A DNA stretch of 64,000 nucleotides from Stereum hirsutum FP-91666 SS1 (Eukaryota; Basidiomycota; Agaricomycetes; Russulales; Stereaceae), in contig NW_006763137.1 of assembly GCF_000264905.1 (NCBI RefSeq), forward strand, positions 1,232,339-1,296,338, given 5' to 3'. This document shows positions 9,245-20,601 of this stretch, piece by piece. The notes beneath the pieces were generated by a model. The model was given only the letters and a program-made list of their open reading frames with translations. It was not told where the DNA came from and searched no databases. Both the position numbers and the translations under genes were made by a program. The first letter of the stretch is position 1. Each line of letters begins with the position of its first letter.

Positions 9245-11910
9245 ATGCCTGAGCTCCCGGAACTTCTTGCAACAGTGCAAAGCTGTCATTACTCCATAGA
9301 TCATCTCGAGGAGAAAACTGGCCAAAAGATCTGGGGCTCACCTCTGCATCAGATCTATCATGACCCTTCGTCAGAAGAGCGCCGCGCCTCGTCAAAAGCT
9401 AGCAGCCATTTTGTCAAGGAGCTCACAGAGGATCTAGCTCCTTCAATCATACGTGGATCTGCTAAGGTCAATCAAACACCTCTTTGGCCTCGTGTCCCTG
9501 AGACATGTCCGACCTTGGACGACCTAGCCAAACCTCGGTCGGAACGGGAACCATATCAGTTTATGCCGAGAGGGGAGTTGTCCAAGCTCACTTTGCAAGA
9601 TGTGACCGGCACTCCTCGCACTCTGATTATTAATTTCGGTGTTATGCTTGCACAGGTATAGTTGATTATAAATACCTTGCTCTGTTCTGTGTTCTCTCTG
9701 AATCCGCATTCATCTGCTGATGTTCGTTTCACTCTGATCTTCATTTCCAGCTGCAGTTCTTGCTCCATACCTCCCTTCAAGTCTACACAGCAAATCAATG
9801 GGTGAATCTCAAGAAAACACCGCTTTCCGTGAGTTGGGCCATTTCGAGTCTGCTGTCCCTGACTTGGAGAGCTAAAAGTTGAGGAACTGATAGGCCCGCA
9901 AGTTTTGCATCACTGTTGCATTCGTCTTCGAGCACGTCACCCTTGGTTTCCTTACACGTAGCCATCTTTTTCAGGTACGGATAACATTTCTCGTCTCTCT
10001 GCATTCTCCTCTACGTCGCATTGTGCTCTAACCATGTCCGTTGACAGGTTTACTGGGCAAATCGCCTCTCGGAGCTCCCGATTCGTCATATATCATTTGT
10101 TGATGATTATGACACATTTCTCCAGTGTGTTGTTGATTGGATCTGTCGCCGGCGGGGAGCCCACTGTCAGCGCTGGAAGGTGTTGGCCATGAACGTAATT
10201 CGAAACGCGTCAGATATTTTCGGAGGGATCGGGAAGTATCTGGTGCAGGAGCTATTCTTTATGGCTGGTAACTATTCTGTTCAAGGATATGCTTTTTCTC
10301 AGATCACAATGCTCATGCCTCTTTCGATTATTTCACTGCATTTAGGTCTTAGCCTATCACTGACAGAAGCCGAGGTATTCGATAACCCTTCGCGGGTTGC
10401 TCGATTTCTCATGGCTTACCTCCAGAAGATTATCGAGAATCCTTCTATGTGGTAAGCCTCTCCCTCACCATAACTGTGCTTCTCCTTTGTCTTTGTTCGC
10501 GCTAAACACCATTCACTGTTGTGTCAGGAAAAAAATCGTTCAGCCTGCTATGCATGGGACTGTCATGGCGCCCACAATAAAGCAGCGTCTATCCTATGGT
10601 AAACTTCTTCGTATCTGGGGCAAAATGCAGGTCGCTGTACCAATGCGTTTTGCAGGTCTCGCAGACGCATACGAGGCAAGTATTTCTCCTGCACCTTCAT
10701 GGATCCATGGATCGTATCCGCAACGGCCTACTCATGGTACTCCTTCATCTTCATAGAAAAATCGCGAATTCGATGTCTTCGACTTTGACTATATCCGTGA
10801 CGCGTTGAAGCAGCCTCATCATTTGGGCCACCTCATCCTCTCACCACATACTCAAGAAAGGCTCCCGGAAGTGTCGTCTTCTGCAGTGGACGATCCACTT
10901 ACTGCATATTTCAGACGCGAAGGTGGGTCTGTACTCTGGTATCTCATCGCTTGTCAAATTGACCTACTCACATTCATAACAGGTCTCAGCCTAGACGATA
11001 CCCATCTCCAGGAGGACGCTTATATTCAGTTATTCAATCCTCGTTCTCAACTGCGATCCCTATCTCGCCGCACGACCTTCACCTACGACCATTCCGATGC
11101 CGGCTATGTCTGGTCGGTTACCTCCATCGACAACAGCACTGTCCAATCCGGAACATTCAGCGCTGTTTTGTGGCTCAAACGTCTTTCGCGTTCCTTCAAT
11201 TGGGCCGTTACTCATTCAATCGACGTCGCTGTGGGCCCATTGGAATTCTGTGGTAATGCTATAGTCCAGAATTCCGAAAATGGCCGCACCAAATAGTACG
11301 CACCTTCATATTCATCCATTCGTTTCCCGTTTTCAATGCTTGTGTCGATGCTCTGTGTGGTTTTGACTTATGTTCACTTACTCTTTGACATCTCTCTCTT
11401 CTCTGTAGTGTGCTTACCGGATATGGAGATCCTAATGCTCGTGTACCCGATCGCTATAAGATCCGGGCAGTCGTTTCGAACCAGTGCAAACTACTTCGTA
11501 CTCGATCTGAGATCAAACGCAAGCACGGAATCCCGTCAGTCCTTCCACGGGAGCCCAAGGCGCGTGAGAAGACAAAGGCCTATCTGGAGAAACTCATGAA
11601 GCGCAACCGGGCAGAGGTAGACAAGGGTATTAGGGATAAGCTTGCTGTTATTGCGCCGTCTCTTTCTCTTTCATCTTCCTTCCACTCGTCCTCCACTACA
11701 TCGTCACGCCTGCCATTGTCTACTGAGATTGTTAACAGTCCCCCAAAGAAGGTTGTCCGCAAGCGCAAGTGCGCAGATCTATATGTTCAGGAAGGGAGCA
11801 GCGAGAATTTGGCGGTTTTGAATGGTGGAGGAAAACGTAGATGCGTCAGTCGTGGCTTAGAGTTAAATACCAAGGTTCATCCGGACGATGCACATCTCTT
11901 CTACTTCTAG
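9245..11910 (+). CDS. Uncharacterised protein of about 674 aa, nine exons
   Basis: I do not recognise this family. The proposed exons are 9245-9655, 9751-9828, 9894-9974, 10048-10267, 10346-10451, 10528-10675, 10757-10922, 10983-11295 and 11409-11910. They join in phase without stops, total 2025 nt and give 674 aa. The sixth intron would use a GC donor (GAG/GCAAGT at 10676). The start at 9245 gives MPELPELL. The middle is rich in aromatic and hydrophobic residues (around YWANRLSELPIRHISFVDD). The C-terminal 150 residues are basic and Ser-rich with a lysine/arginine cluster (PKKVVRKRKC), which suggests nuclear or nucleic-acid-binding character. The gene ends about 270 bp before the left TIR of the integrase/alpha-kinase element. 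It could be an unrelated accessory gene or a former part of a larger mobile unit; neither can be shown from sequence alone. Confidence 0.6.
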
Positions 11911-12180
11911 CTCTCTTGAACTCTCTACTGTCTCTTTTTATGTCTATCTGTTATCTGTTCATCTCGTCTCATCCTTTTTTTACTTTACACCTTCAGCTTG
12001 TGTTGTGCCGCTCTGCTATAATATATTCTGTATTCTGCCTAGTATTGCCAGCTTCCAAATCTGAAAGGACCCAACACTGAGAGATGAAGAGAACTAAAGC
12101 CTCAGATGTACTGATGAGAAGATTATCTGTGCATGTCTGAATATGCAAACTGACTTGGACACTGGCAACACTATAGTAGT

Positions 12181-12599
12181 CGCGAAAATATATCATCCAC
12201 TCATTCACATCAGTTGTATGATTTATGTAGGTAGGAAAAATACCAATCACAGTCATTTCTCAGAGTGTATAGTGTTGGACAAGTGATCCATGACCTGGAG
12301 CAATTCAGCTAAGATATTCGATCTCACCACCGCTTGACCACTGGCTCCCAAAAAGGCAAGTGGCGGGCGTTGTGGCACTGGCGTGAGGCGTAGCAGTAAC
12401 AAACCACATGTGAATACATGTCATCCACTCATTCACATCAGTTCTATGATTTATGTAGGCAAGAAGTATATACATTGGAGTGATATTACGGTTTGTGCAA
12501 GGTTGCGCACAGGATCCATGACCTGTAGTAATTCGAGTCCGGAAATTCTACCTGCCTCAGTGACGACCCAAAAAGGCAAGTGGCAATACTGTGGCGTTG
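12181..12599 (+). repeat. Left TIR of integrase/alpha-kinase element, two subrepeats
   Basis: It matches 18661-19080 in inverted orientation almost base for base. It is itself a pair of related units of about 230 bp. CCACTCATTCACATCAGTT occurs near 12195 and 12424, ATCCATGACCTG near 12286 and 12512, and CAAAAAGGCAAGTGGC near 12349 and 12570. The open frame it contains is repeated in the other TIR and is not a gene. Confidence 0.9.
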
Positions 12600-12717
12600 C
12601 AATAGCTTACTCCGAACTCTCAGTTCATTGACTTTGCTGTACTCGTTAGTTACCGTCTTGAAGACTTTTCACCTCACCTTTGTCATATATATTTTATGCC
12701 TAATCCCACAGGCAAAA

Positions 12718-14648
12718 ATGGTGTCACCAAAGGATGTCGTACGTCTCGAGTTACCTTATCTCGTTCCCAGTCTCGAAATTGGCACTGTAATACTAACAAC
12801 CTCGTATACTCAAGCCCCTCATGAAGTCATCCGGCCTGTCATTGAGGATCTTGTGCAGCGAGGCTATAACAATAATGACATTGTTCTGGAGTTGCGAGAT
12901 CATTATGATATGGATAGGTATAATGTTAGGTAATTTTTCGTTCGTTCGTTCCACTGTTCCGATAGTGCTATACACGACTAGTGACTAGTGTTCTCATGTC
13001 CCATTTCTCATCTATAGCGTTCCCTTGCTCAAAAAGCTGCGGAGCCAATGGCAGATACGGTCAGCTCGTGGAAAGGGACATACTGTGAACAGCATCGGTC
13101 CTGCAGTTGAGCGTGTGCGAGCAAAATATCCAACAATGGGCTCCCATGAGATGAAGAGAGTCCTGTTGGCTGATGAGGAAGTCGATGTCAGCAGGTATTT
13201 TTCTCAAACTCTACCTCTTACATATACCTTTTTCTTTCTCTGACGACGATATAATAAACAGGCCAAAAATCTTGGACTATATGCACATCCATCATCATCA
13301 GGAAGTTCTCGCCCGCAAGTCTCATGTGCTGAAACGTAAGACGTTCTGGTGCGCTGGAGTCAATGACCTCTGGGTTATGGACCAGCACGACAAGTGGCGG
13401 AAGTATCAGCTCTTCTGTCACGTTGGACTTGAGCCCTTCTCTGGAACTTGTCTCTGGCTGAAAGTGTGGTGGACAAACCGCAATCCCCGTCTTATTACCG
13501 GCTACTATGCTGAGACAATCAAGAACGTAAATTATGGTATACATCCAGAATAATTTCCTCTGTAGCTATTGATACTGATCGACCAATTTATGTAGAAATG
13601 CCACTCCTGACTCAAAGCGACGCTGGAACGGAGAACTTTGGGGTCGCCAACGTCCACACTATTCTTCGCCACCGCCAAGATCCCGCCCTTTCTGCGTCTC
13701 TTCAGCATAAGTTCATGGTCAACAATAAGAATATCAAGCCTGAGGTTTTCTGGGGCATGTTTCGGAGAAACTGGACACCAGGGTACGAGGATGTGTTCGA
13801 GTATGGATTGGTACATGGATTGTATGATCCCGATAACATGATGGAACGGTACGTCAGTTATCAGCTTCAGTTTCTTGAGCCCACGTGAACGCTATGCTCA
13901 ACTCATGAGTGTCAAAGGACTGTATTCCACTACTTGAGCATCCCTTGGCTACAGAAGGAACTCGACAACTATCGCAAGCGATTCAACGACACTAAAAGAC
14001 GCTACCACAAGCACAAGGTCCTCCCCCATGGCCGCCCAAATACGATATATAACAGGCCACGCAGGTTCCAGACTGAGAATTTTGGGGTAGGGATTCACAG
14101 TTAGAACTCGCCCGTAATTGTGCGTTCACTAATCTTACGATTACCCATAGGTCAAGGTGGACCCCGAGCTATTGGACGAGGTTCGGGAGGCCCATGCCCC
14201 TTCAAATCACTATGTCTTCGATCTTGTCCCTCCAGAGGTTGATGCGTACGCACGAGAGTTCATGGAGCATATGGGATGGCCAGAGGTAAACCGAGACAGT
14301 TTCTGGGATATTTACAGCGAGTTACTGGGCTACTTTGAGGCCCTAGAGGGCGAAGAGAACCTTGAGGTGGCGCTCACTGAGCGAGCAGCAGAGCCATGTC
14401 CACCACAAGGCTTCACACAGGAGGATCATCAGTTTGTCCCCGTTCTCCCAAACCTGAAACCAGCTCGGATTGCCCAAGGATCGGCCTTAACATCAGAGGG
14501 TGGTGTAGACGCCGAGGTGCAGGACATGAAGGGGTCAGGCTCAGGATCGGACACGGACTCGGAATATGACGAGGTGCCGTTGAAGGAAGTTGTCGCGGTA
14601 TATTCTTCAGACGACTCTGAAGACTCAGGGGTTGTCTTTAGTGACTAG
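12718..14648 (+). CDS. Integrase-type (rve/DDE) transposase, 527 aa
   Basis: This is probably the enzyme that cuts and joins the surrounding element. Exons 12718-12929, 13018-13194, 13262-13536, 13596-13848, 13918-14086 and 14151-14648 join in phase to 1584 nt. The N-terminal part (about residues 1-130) looks like a compact recognition domain. The catalytic core follows. Candidate triad residues are D170 in DLWVMDQHDKW, D230 in TQSDAGTEN and E271 in KPEVFWGMFRR, with spacings of 59 and 40 that fit integrase folds of the retroviral/Ginger type. The W residues around the first Asp and the NxxxIKxE-F-W pattern at the Glu are as in fungal integrase-core proteins. The C-terminal 165 residues (last exon) are acidic and Ser-rich, probably disordered. 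The start at 12718 was chosen because the upstream frame lies in TIR sequence. The assignment to the integrase fold is fairly secure; the exact superfamily is not. Confidence 0.8.
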
Positions 14649-14926
14649 TAGTACTGATGTGTTCTGTGTTTAGAATGGTTTTTATTACCAGTTATCCATG
14701 GGCCCATGGCCGTGTTTGGTCCGATGTGTTTGGTCTGATCGCGCTTTGACTTGCCAAAACAAGAAATTTGCCAAAAAAGCGCCACAAATCCTGGGCCATT
14801 CAGCCTCTGCACATTTGTCCTTTTTTCTTCGTCCTGGCTGTCCTCGTCGTTGTCCACATCTGCTAAGTGTCTTTAACACATATCCCTTGATTTCTTGACC
14901 ATCACTCTTATCTTCCACGCATCATA
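14649..14926. promoter_or_regulatory. Spacer between integrase and alpha-kinase genes
   Basis: This 278-bp stretch has no open frame worth calling. It must hold the integrase 3' end and the alpha-kinase promoter and leader. The two genes are tandem and closely spaced, as expected for a compact mobile unit. Confidence 0.5.
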
Positions 14927-17900
14927 ATGGCCGACCACCTCATTGACTTCACCCCAGCCAATGTTGCCACAGTTGACTGCGAGCGCCTCGGCTGTACTTG
15001 GACTGGTCCTCAGACCCAGTGCTCTATTATTAATGGCAGGGACCCTGAGACAGGAGCGCCTACCAAAAAGGTGTGCTGTCCCGGATGCACAGACCACTAT
15101 CAGGCGCGCAAAACCGGTGAAAAGCGCAGGGCTGCACAGGAGCAGGAGCGTCACGGGGCGCCATCGTGTACGTATGACCTTCTCTGATTAGCAATCTCCT
15201 TATTGATTTATTCTGTCATGTCCCCCTCTAATAGTGGAGTTTACAACGCCAGCCTCTGCCGGACCAAAGCTCATATCTGACAAGGCATTGAGTAAAGCTC
15301 TAGCTGCGGCAAAACGTGGTCGTAAGTCACCTATGATATCAATCTCCTCAATCTTGATTCCGAGTTCTTCTACCTTCTTATATCTTCACGCCAGATGCTA
15401 CCCTCCCCACTCGACGCATATCAGGTGCTCCGGCGAACTCTAGCAGTTCAAGTCGGGCCGGCTCTATGGCTCCACCGCCCGTACCTGTGAAGGTGCGAGC
15501 TTCTTCTCATGGCACCATTTACCTAATCCTTACGCAACTCGACAGTCCTTTGGCTATAAGCAGGATGTACATTCGAAGTACTTCCATAACCGGGACAGGG
15601 TTCTAGAGAAAACAACGAGTATGAACTCTGGAGGAGGCGGCCGGCTGGTAGATATAGCTATAAGTCTGCAGACCGTAGGAGAGTCTGGCAAAGGGGGCAC
15701 CAATCTTATTGGGGTATGTTCCACCAATATTTCATTTAGTCCGGCCATTATTCTTGTCCATCAAAGAGAAGCTGACTTTGTGACAGAATTCGGATTATAA
15801 CATCTTGGTTTCGGAGAACATCACAAAATACGATCTCCACAACAGTCTATGGGAGACACTTGAGGAGGACTGGGTCAATTGGTCGCTGGGATTTCCCCTA
15901 AAACAGCACGAGACAACGCTCTGCAAATATAAGAAACTTTTGGTCTACAAGTTCAGTTACGGTCCCCGCATTGGAAGTGAATTAGCCATTCGAGATCTAC
16001 TTTACCGGACGAACGCAAAAAGCTTAGGCCACCCAGTCTTCAACTCCAATGTCAAGCCCAGACTTTACCTGCTTGTTGAACGTGAAAAGTATATGGCCGC
16101 TCTTGAATACAGAGAACGCGTGGAGGCAGATGTAAGTCCATATTTACCAACTTAGTATCTCCCACGTTTTGTCTCTGACAAGTTCGACCTTAGCTGCCTG
16201 TCGGAGATGATGAGATTCAGGGGTATGATGGCGGCAACATCAACAGCGACGGTGATGGTGAGTTTCACCGACCAGAGGATGTGGAATATGATTCTGGTTC
16301 CGAATTTCAGGTGCGTAGATCCCCAGCCTAGCACATTGTCGAATGTCAGGTCTGCCTCTAAAATATACCTGGTTCAATAGAACGAGGTTGTTCGCCCCGT
16401 CAATCATGCTGGACGTGCTATTGCCAAACGGAAAGTACCAGAGCCTGAGGGAACAGACTCAGAGGTACGTTATATCAAGATTTTCTACTCAAGTACCATG
16501 CTTAGTCTTTGGAATACTTCGAAGCAGACCCTGGATATTGCAAACCAGAGCGATGCTCCTAGCACCAAGCGTGCTCGTACACATGGGCAGACGACTCGGA
16601 GACACCATAAGCCCCGCTCGACTCCTGCTGCTAGCTCTACCCAGCAGACATCTCTCTCGGATCCCATTGTCGTGGATGCAAACGACTCCGCCGACTCCGC
16701 CGGAACTGACGATACCGACACCCTTTTTCCGTTACAAGTCTCGAGTCATCCCATTCCGAAAACGTCCCGCTTCCAAGTGCCAAACCCCGATCTGCTACGC
16801 AAGGCTCTCGTTATGCAGAAAGATCTTGATTCTCAGGCCGTTCAGCCCCGTATGTTATATTTCACCTCTAAGTCATAAACCATCCACTCACAAATTCACT
16901 CACTGTAGTAGACCACGGTGACGCTAACTTCACCGTGCTTCTTCTGGAGATCCCGGAACATTCATTCAACGAGCTCCTTGAACGGCCTGGTATGCGCTTA
17001 CACTGGGATCCTGCTGTGGCGCCCCAAGCTAGTATTTCCGTCTGGACGCGTTCCAAGGACATGCTTGGTGCCGCTGGTAGCTTCAAGACGTGTCATCGTG
17101 CTGCCTTATACCCAATTCGTCTATCTCAATCGCAACAACCACTTTCATACGACCTTTCTCTAGTTACTTGGGTCGCCAAACGCTGCTTTCACCGTCCCGA
17201 ACGGCGCTCGAACGATGAGGAACTACCGAAACGTCAACGTTACCCGCACGTTCAGGAGCTGGGGTTGATGTTACGCGAGGCCAATTGTCTGTACTGGGGT
17301 GGAGTTCTGATGAGCCTGGTGTACTCCTTTGTGGATTCAGTGTTGGAGGAGGCAAACGAGAAGAAGGAGCTCGCCGACTTTGACGAAGTTCCTCGACTCA
17401 AGTTTGTTCGCTCTATCCTGGCCGTTCCCGAAGACAAGGCCAATCAAGTCTTCCTGCTTGAGGAGAGGATCAATGGGCCGTTCGTCAAGTATATCAGTAA
17501 CGCTTCAGCAACCGCATGCGAGCCGTTCGGTTACACGAAGAAGTCTAAGGCTAGGCGGACGGAGAACTGGATACGTGCCCAGTTTCTGTGTTTTGCCCAA
17601 CATGTGCAGTATGTTTTCACAGGGAAGTCTATCATTCTAACTGACTTACAAGGTGCCTTTAACATCTACTGCTGGCTGCGCATTACTTGACACATTATTG
17701 ATTCTTCTTCATCTATCCTAGGAGGGGGAGACTTATTGACGGATCCCCAAGTCCTCACATCCGCGTACGTGCTGTCAAATCTCCACCATCATTATATTCA
17801 CTCCACTAATTCATCTAGCAGCGCATATGCACAGAACTTCGGTGCAGGAAATTTGACACATGCGTTCGACGCATTCCCGTCACAGCACATCTGCAATGGA

Positions 17901-18476
17901 TTTTGTCGCTACTTTGATCTGGAGATACTCGAAGCCACGACTGAGACGGAAGACCCTGGAGAGAGGAACGAGAAGTATGAAGAGAATCGTGACCATGATG
18001 GTGGTGAGGAGGGTGGCAGTAACCGTGATGAGGGGTTGGAGAACGAGCGTGGGGAGGAGCATGGGGAGGAGCATGGGGAGGAGCATGGGGAGCTTGAAGC
18101 GAAGACGGGTGGGAAGGCCGGTGAGGAGGCTGAGGATGGGGTGGATGAATTGGATAGGTCTGAAGATGAGTCTAGCGCTGAACTAGGGAAGCAGCTGAAG
18201 GGAATAACGATGGATGTGGCGAGGGATGAAGGCGGGTCTGGGAGTAGAGGTGTGGCGGGGAATGGGAATGGGAATGTGGCGGAGAATATGGCGGAGGACG
18301 AGGGTAGTGCAGAAAGTGGCGCCGCAGAAACAATTGGGCTAGATAATAAGAGGTCTGGACCAGGGAAGGGAAGAGGAAGAGGAAGGGGTCGCAAGCAGGG
18401 GTGTGTGACGAAGGACAAGAAGGCTGGTAGTGCGAAGGAGAGCTTCAAGAAAAAACAGCTCTTCATCGAGGACTGA
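14927..18476 (+). CDS. Alpha-type (atypical) protein kinase, 968 aa, inside the TIR element
   Basis: Alpha-kinases are atypical Ser/Thr kinases (the eEF2-kinase/TRPM7/MHCK fold). Eleven exons join in phase to 2907 nt: 14927-15167, 15235-15321, 15395-15492, 15546-15713, 15787-16131, 16194-16310, 16381-16464, 16528-16849, 16909-17652, 17722-17764 and 17819-18476. The N-terminus has a Cys-rich patch (CERLGCTW, then KKVCCPGC) that may bind zinc. The kinase domain spans about residues 490-790. A glycine-containing loop with FKTCH and a VAKR lysine form the N-lobe. The C-lobe carries the diagnostic DLQGGGDLLTDPQ, then FGAGNLTHAF and the zinc-coordinating HICNGFC. The tail (about 180 residues) is acidic, with a GEEH repeat, and ends in a basic G-R-G-R-G-R stretch. 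The substrate is unknown. Position between the TIRs indicates cargo or a functional part of the element. The family call is secure. Confidence 0.85.
18051..18086 (+). repeat. 12-bp tandem repeat in alpha-kinase tail
   Basis: Three perfect copies of GGGGAGGAGCAT encode GEEHGEEHGEEH in the acidic C-terminal tail. Confidence 0.9.
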
Positions 18477-18660
18477 ACCGAGTCGCGGACTCGAATGGAT
18501 TTGTATGTTCTGTGTATCTAATCCCTGTGAGAATGTAACTGCACAAAAGTGCTGTTAGAATAGCAATCAAGGCTTCGTCCGTTTTCTAGTCCACTGTTGA
18601 CACTTTTCTCCGCTATGTGCTCGCATCAGACCCATGCCAGTGGCAGTCAAAGTGAGTTTA

Positions 18661-19080
18661 CAACGCCACAGTATTGCCACTTGCCTTTTTGGGTCGTCAC
18701 TGAGGCAGGTAGAATTTCCGGACTCGAATTACTACAGGTCATGGATCCTGTGCGCAACCTTGCACAAACCGTAATATCACTCCAATGTATATACTTCTTG
18801 CCTACATAAATCATAGAACTGATGTGAATGAGTGGATGACATGTATTCACATGTGGTTTGTTACTGCTACGCCTCACGCCGGTGCCACAACGCCCGCCAC
18901 TTGCCTTTTTGGGAGCCAGTGGTCAAGCGGTGGTGAGATCGAATATCTTAGCTGAATTGCTCCAGGTCATGGATCACTTGTCCAACACTATACACTCTGA
19001 GAAATGACTGTGATTGGTATGTTTCCTACCTACATAAATCATACAACTGGTGTGAATGAGTGGACATTATATATTTGCGA
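18661..19080 (-). repeat. Right TIR of integrase/alpha-kinase element
   Basis: This is the inverted copy of 12181-12599 with the same two-unit internal structure. The match stops sharply at 18661 on the inner side, where the left copy continues CAATAG and this copy continues TAAAC (reverse complement). Confidence 0.9.
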
Positions 19081-20030
19081 GGCAGTAGACAGCTGCTAGT
19101 ACTGAAGCTGCCACCTGGCTATGTTCGGCGCCACTGGCCCATGACGTTACCTGCATATAATGATACATTCATTCAGGAAGTATATTCTTAAGTTCAGTAC
19201 CAGGGAGTCGGGCTTTTTTGGCCTGTGTACTACTGGGTGCTATGGACTCGGAAGTACATGGATTGGGTTCTTTATACTATTATGTGGTCGAGACTATGCA
19301 TCAATACAACTACATGAGGCCAAAGTGGCAGTATGATTCGACCATGGTGGGGTATGAGGCTGATGTGTAGAGTGGAGTATGAGAGTAGAGCACATAGGGT
19401 GGGGTTCAAAAGCAGAGCGGACGCCCCATCACCTTCCTTCCAGCACCTTAGTCGACTTTCTGATGAGCTGGTTCAACACATGTAATCATTGTCCCACTGG
19501 CACATCATCGTCTACTTTCAACCCACATCACGTCAGTCAGTCAGTCAGTCAGTCGATCATGCTCACGAGACATCCATTCCAAACCCAACTCGTTCTTCCA
19601 ATGCCACACTGCGTGATCCTTGATCCTTACTCTCTTGTCTGTCAGACACATCAGAGGTTTTGCAGGACTGGACAGGATAGCCGCATATGTCATGTCGTCA
19701 GTATCGCATTCGCACATGTGTTGTCAGTATCGCATATGCTCCAAACAGGAAGAGTCAAGAAGGTGAATGAGAATGCGGGGAATAGCCGGAACTGAAACTG
19801 ACCTTGGTACCATCCTCGAATGTGCTCCTGGATGCCGATAGTGCACAATTGTGCGCGGACTACGTCTGTGTCGGATTGGATAGGGTGCATGACTAGGAGG
19901 CTATCCAGTGGATGTTATCTAGGGAGCTACGCCACAGTGACGCCACACGACAACAAAGGGGCATCAACACATCAAACGTAGACAACGAAAAAAGAGAGAG
20001 CGACTCACAATCCACCACTGTCTTATCCTC
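19081..20030. other. Intergenic, no gene recognised
   Basis: No conserved coding sequence was seen. It contains a (GTCA)n microsatellite at about 19532-19554 and a short doubled motif GTCAGTATCGCAT near 19697 and 19725. Confidence 0.5.
19532..19554 (+). repeat. GTCA microsatellite
   Basis: Five and a half uninterrupted GTCA units lie in non-coding sequence. Confidence 0.9.
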
Positions 20031-20601
20031 TCAAAGCGCCTTCATATCCTCTGCACACGCTATCAACACCTCCATCGCCTCATCTGTAACCGACGGCCTC
20101 CCATCCCTTCCACCTCCCTCCCTCTTCCCTCCCTCCTAACTGCAATGTTAACGAAAAACTCATTTAAATTCCTCATGTTCTCTTTTCCCGTAGGACGTGT
20201 GGGCGGATTGAATGACGTAGCCCGATCCTCTGCGTCCATCGAGATCGGCGCAGTTCATCCGCCCTCCATTGTTGTCGCCTGAGCCATCCCCGTTGTAGTC
20301 CTCGTCTTCAGCCCCAGCTTCAACTCTCCGGAGTGGTGCGAGTCGTAATTGTAAGAGTTCTTCACGCCCCCACCATACCATTACTATCTCCGTTCAATTG
20401 GCCATGGGACTGGGACACAAAGGCCTGTCCGTTGTCGTGCGAATAATATCGATCGTGGTTTGTTGTGTGGTGGTCTGTGTGGTTTGCGTTGTGGGTGGAT
20501 GAAGATAAAGAGAAAGAGAAGGTGGAAGTGACAGAAGCGAGGATGTCGAGGATAAGGTGATAACATTTATAGAGTAGATGAGGTTGAGCTAGCAGGTACA
20601 T
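20031..20601 (-). CDS. Possible small gene of unknown function, low confidence
   Basis: On the minus strand, an open stretch from about 20601 (MYLLAQPHLLYK, then a His/Asn/Thr-rich region) could splice to a terminal piece ending SVTDEAMEVLIACAEDMKAL with a stop at 20031-20033. The last piece follows a plausible acceptor (GTTAG) at about 20118 and reads like real protein. Internal junctions could not be fixed, and the low-complexity middle is open in more than one frame. It may be a short basidiomycete-specific gene or chance. No homology was recognised. Confidence 0.25.

Larger units (their letters stand above)
12181..19080 (+). mobile_element. 6.9 kb TIR element carrying a DDE integrase gene and an alpha-kinase gene
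   Basis: Inverted repeats of about 420 bp at 12181-12599 and 18661-19080 bracket exactly two genes on the same strand: an integrase (12718-14648) and an alpha-kinase (14927-18476). The outermost bases of both repeats read CGC(G)AAA-ATATAT. The first coding base lies only about 120 bp inside the left repeat, and the last stop about 185 bp inside the right one, so the unit is compact and has no other content. A target-site duplication was not recognised. The integrase has an apparently complete catalytic triad and intact splicing, so the element may be or recently have been autonomous. I infer that the two genes are mobilised together. Confidence 0.75.

Noticed and set aside
9245..11910. Treating the unknown gene as a third gene of the integrase/alpha-kinase element
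   Set aside because: It lies outside the left TIR, so inclusion is only a hypothesis and is kept as a separate finding.
12383..12631. An 82-residue open frame duplicated at 18647-18877 on the minus strand
   Set aside because: It is the translated left and right TIR of the integrase/alpha-kinase element, with no protein features.
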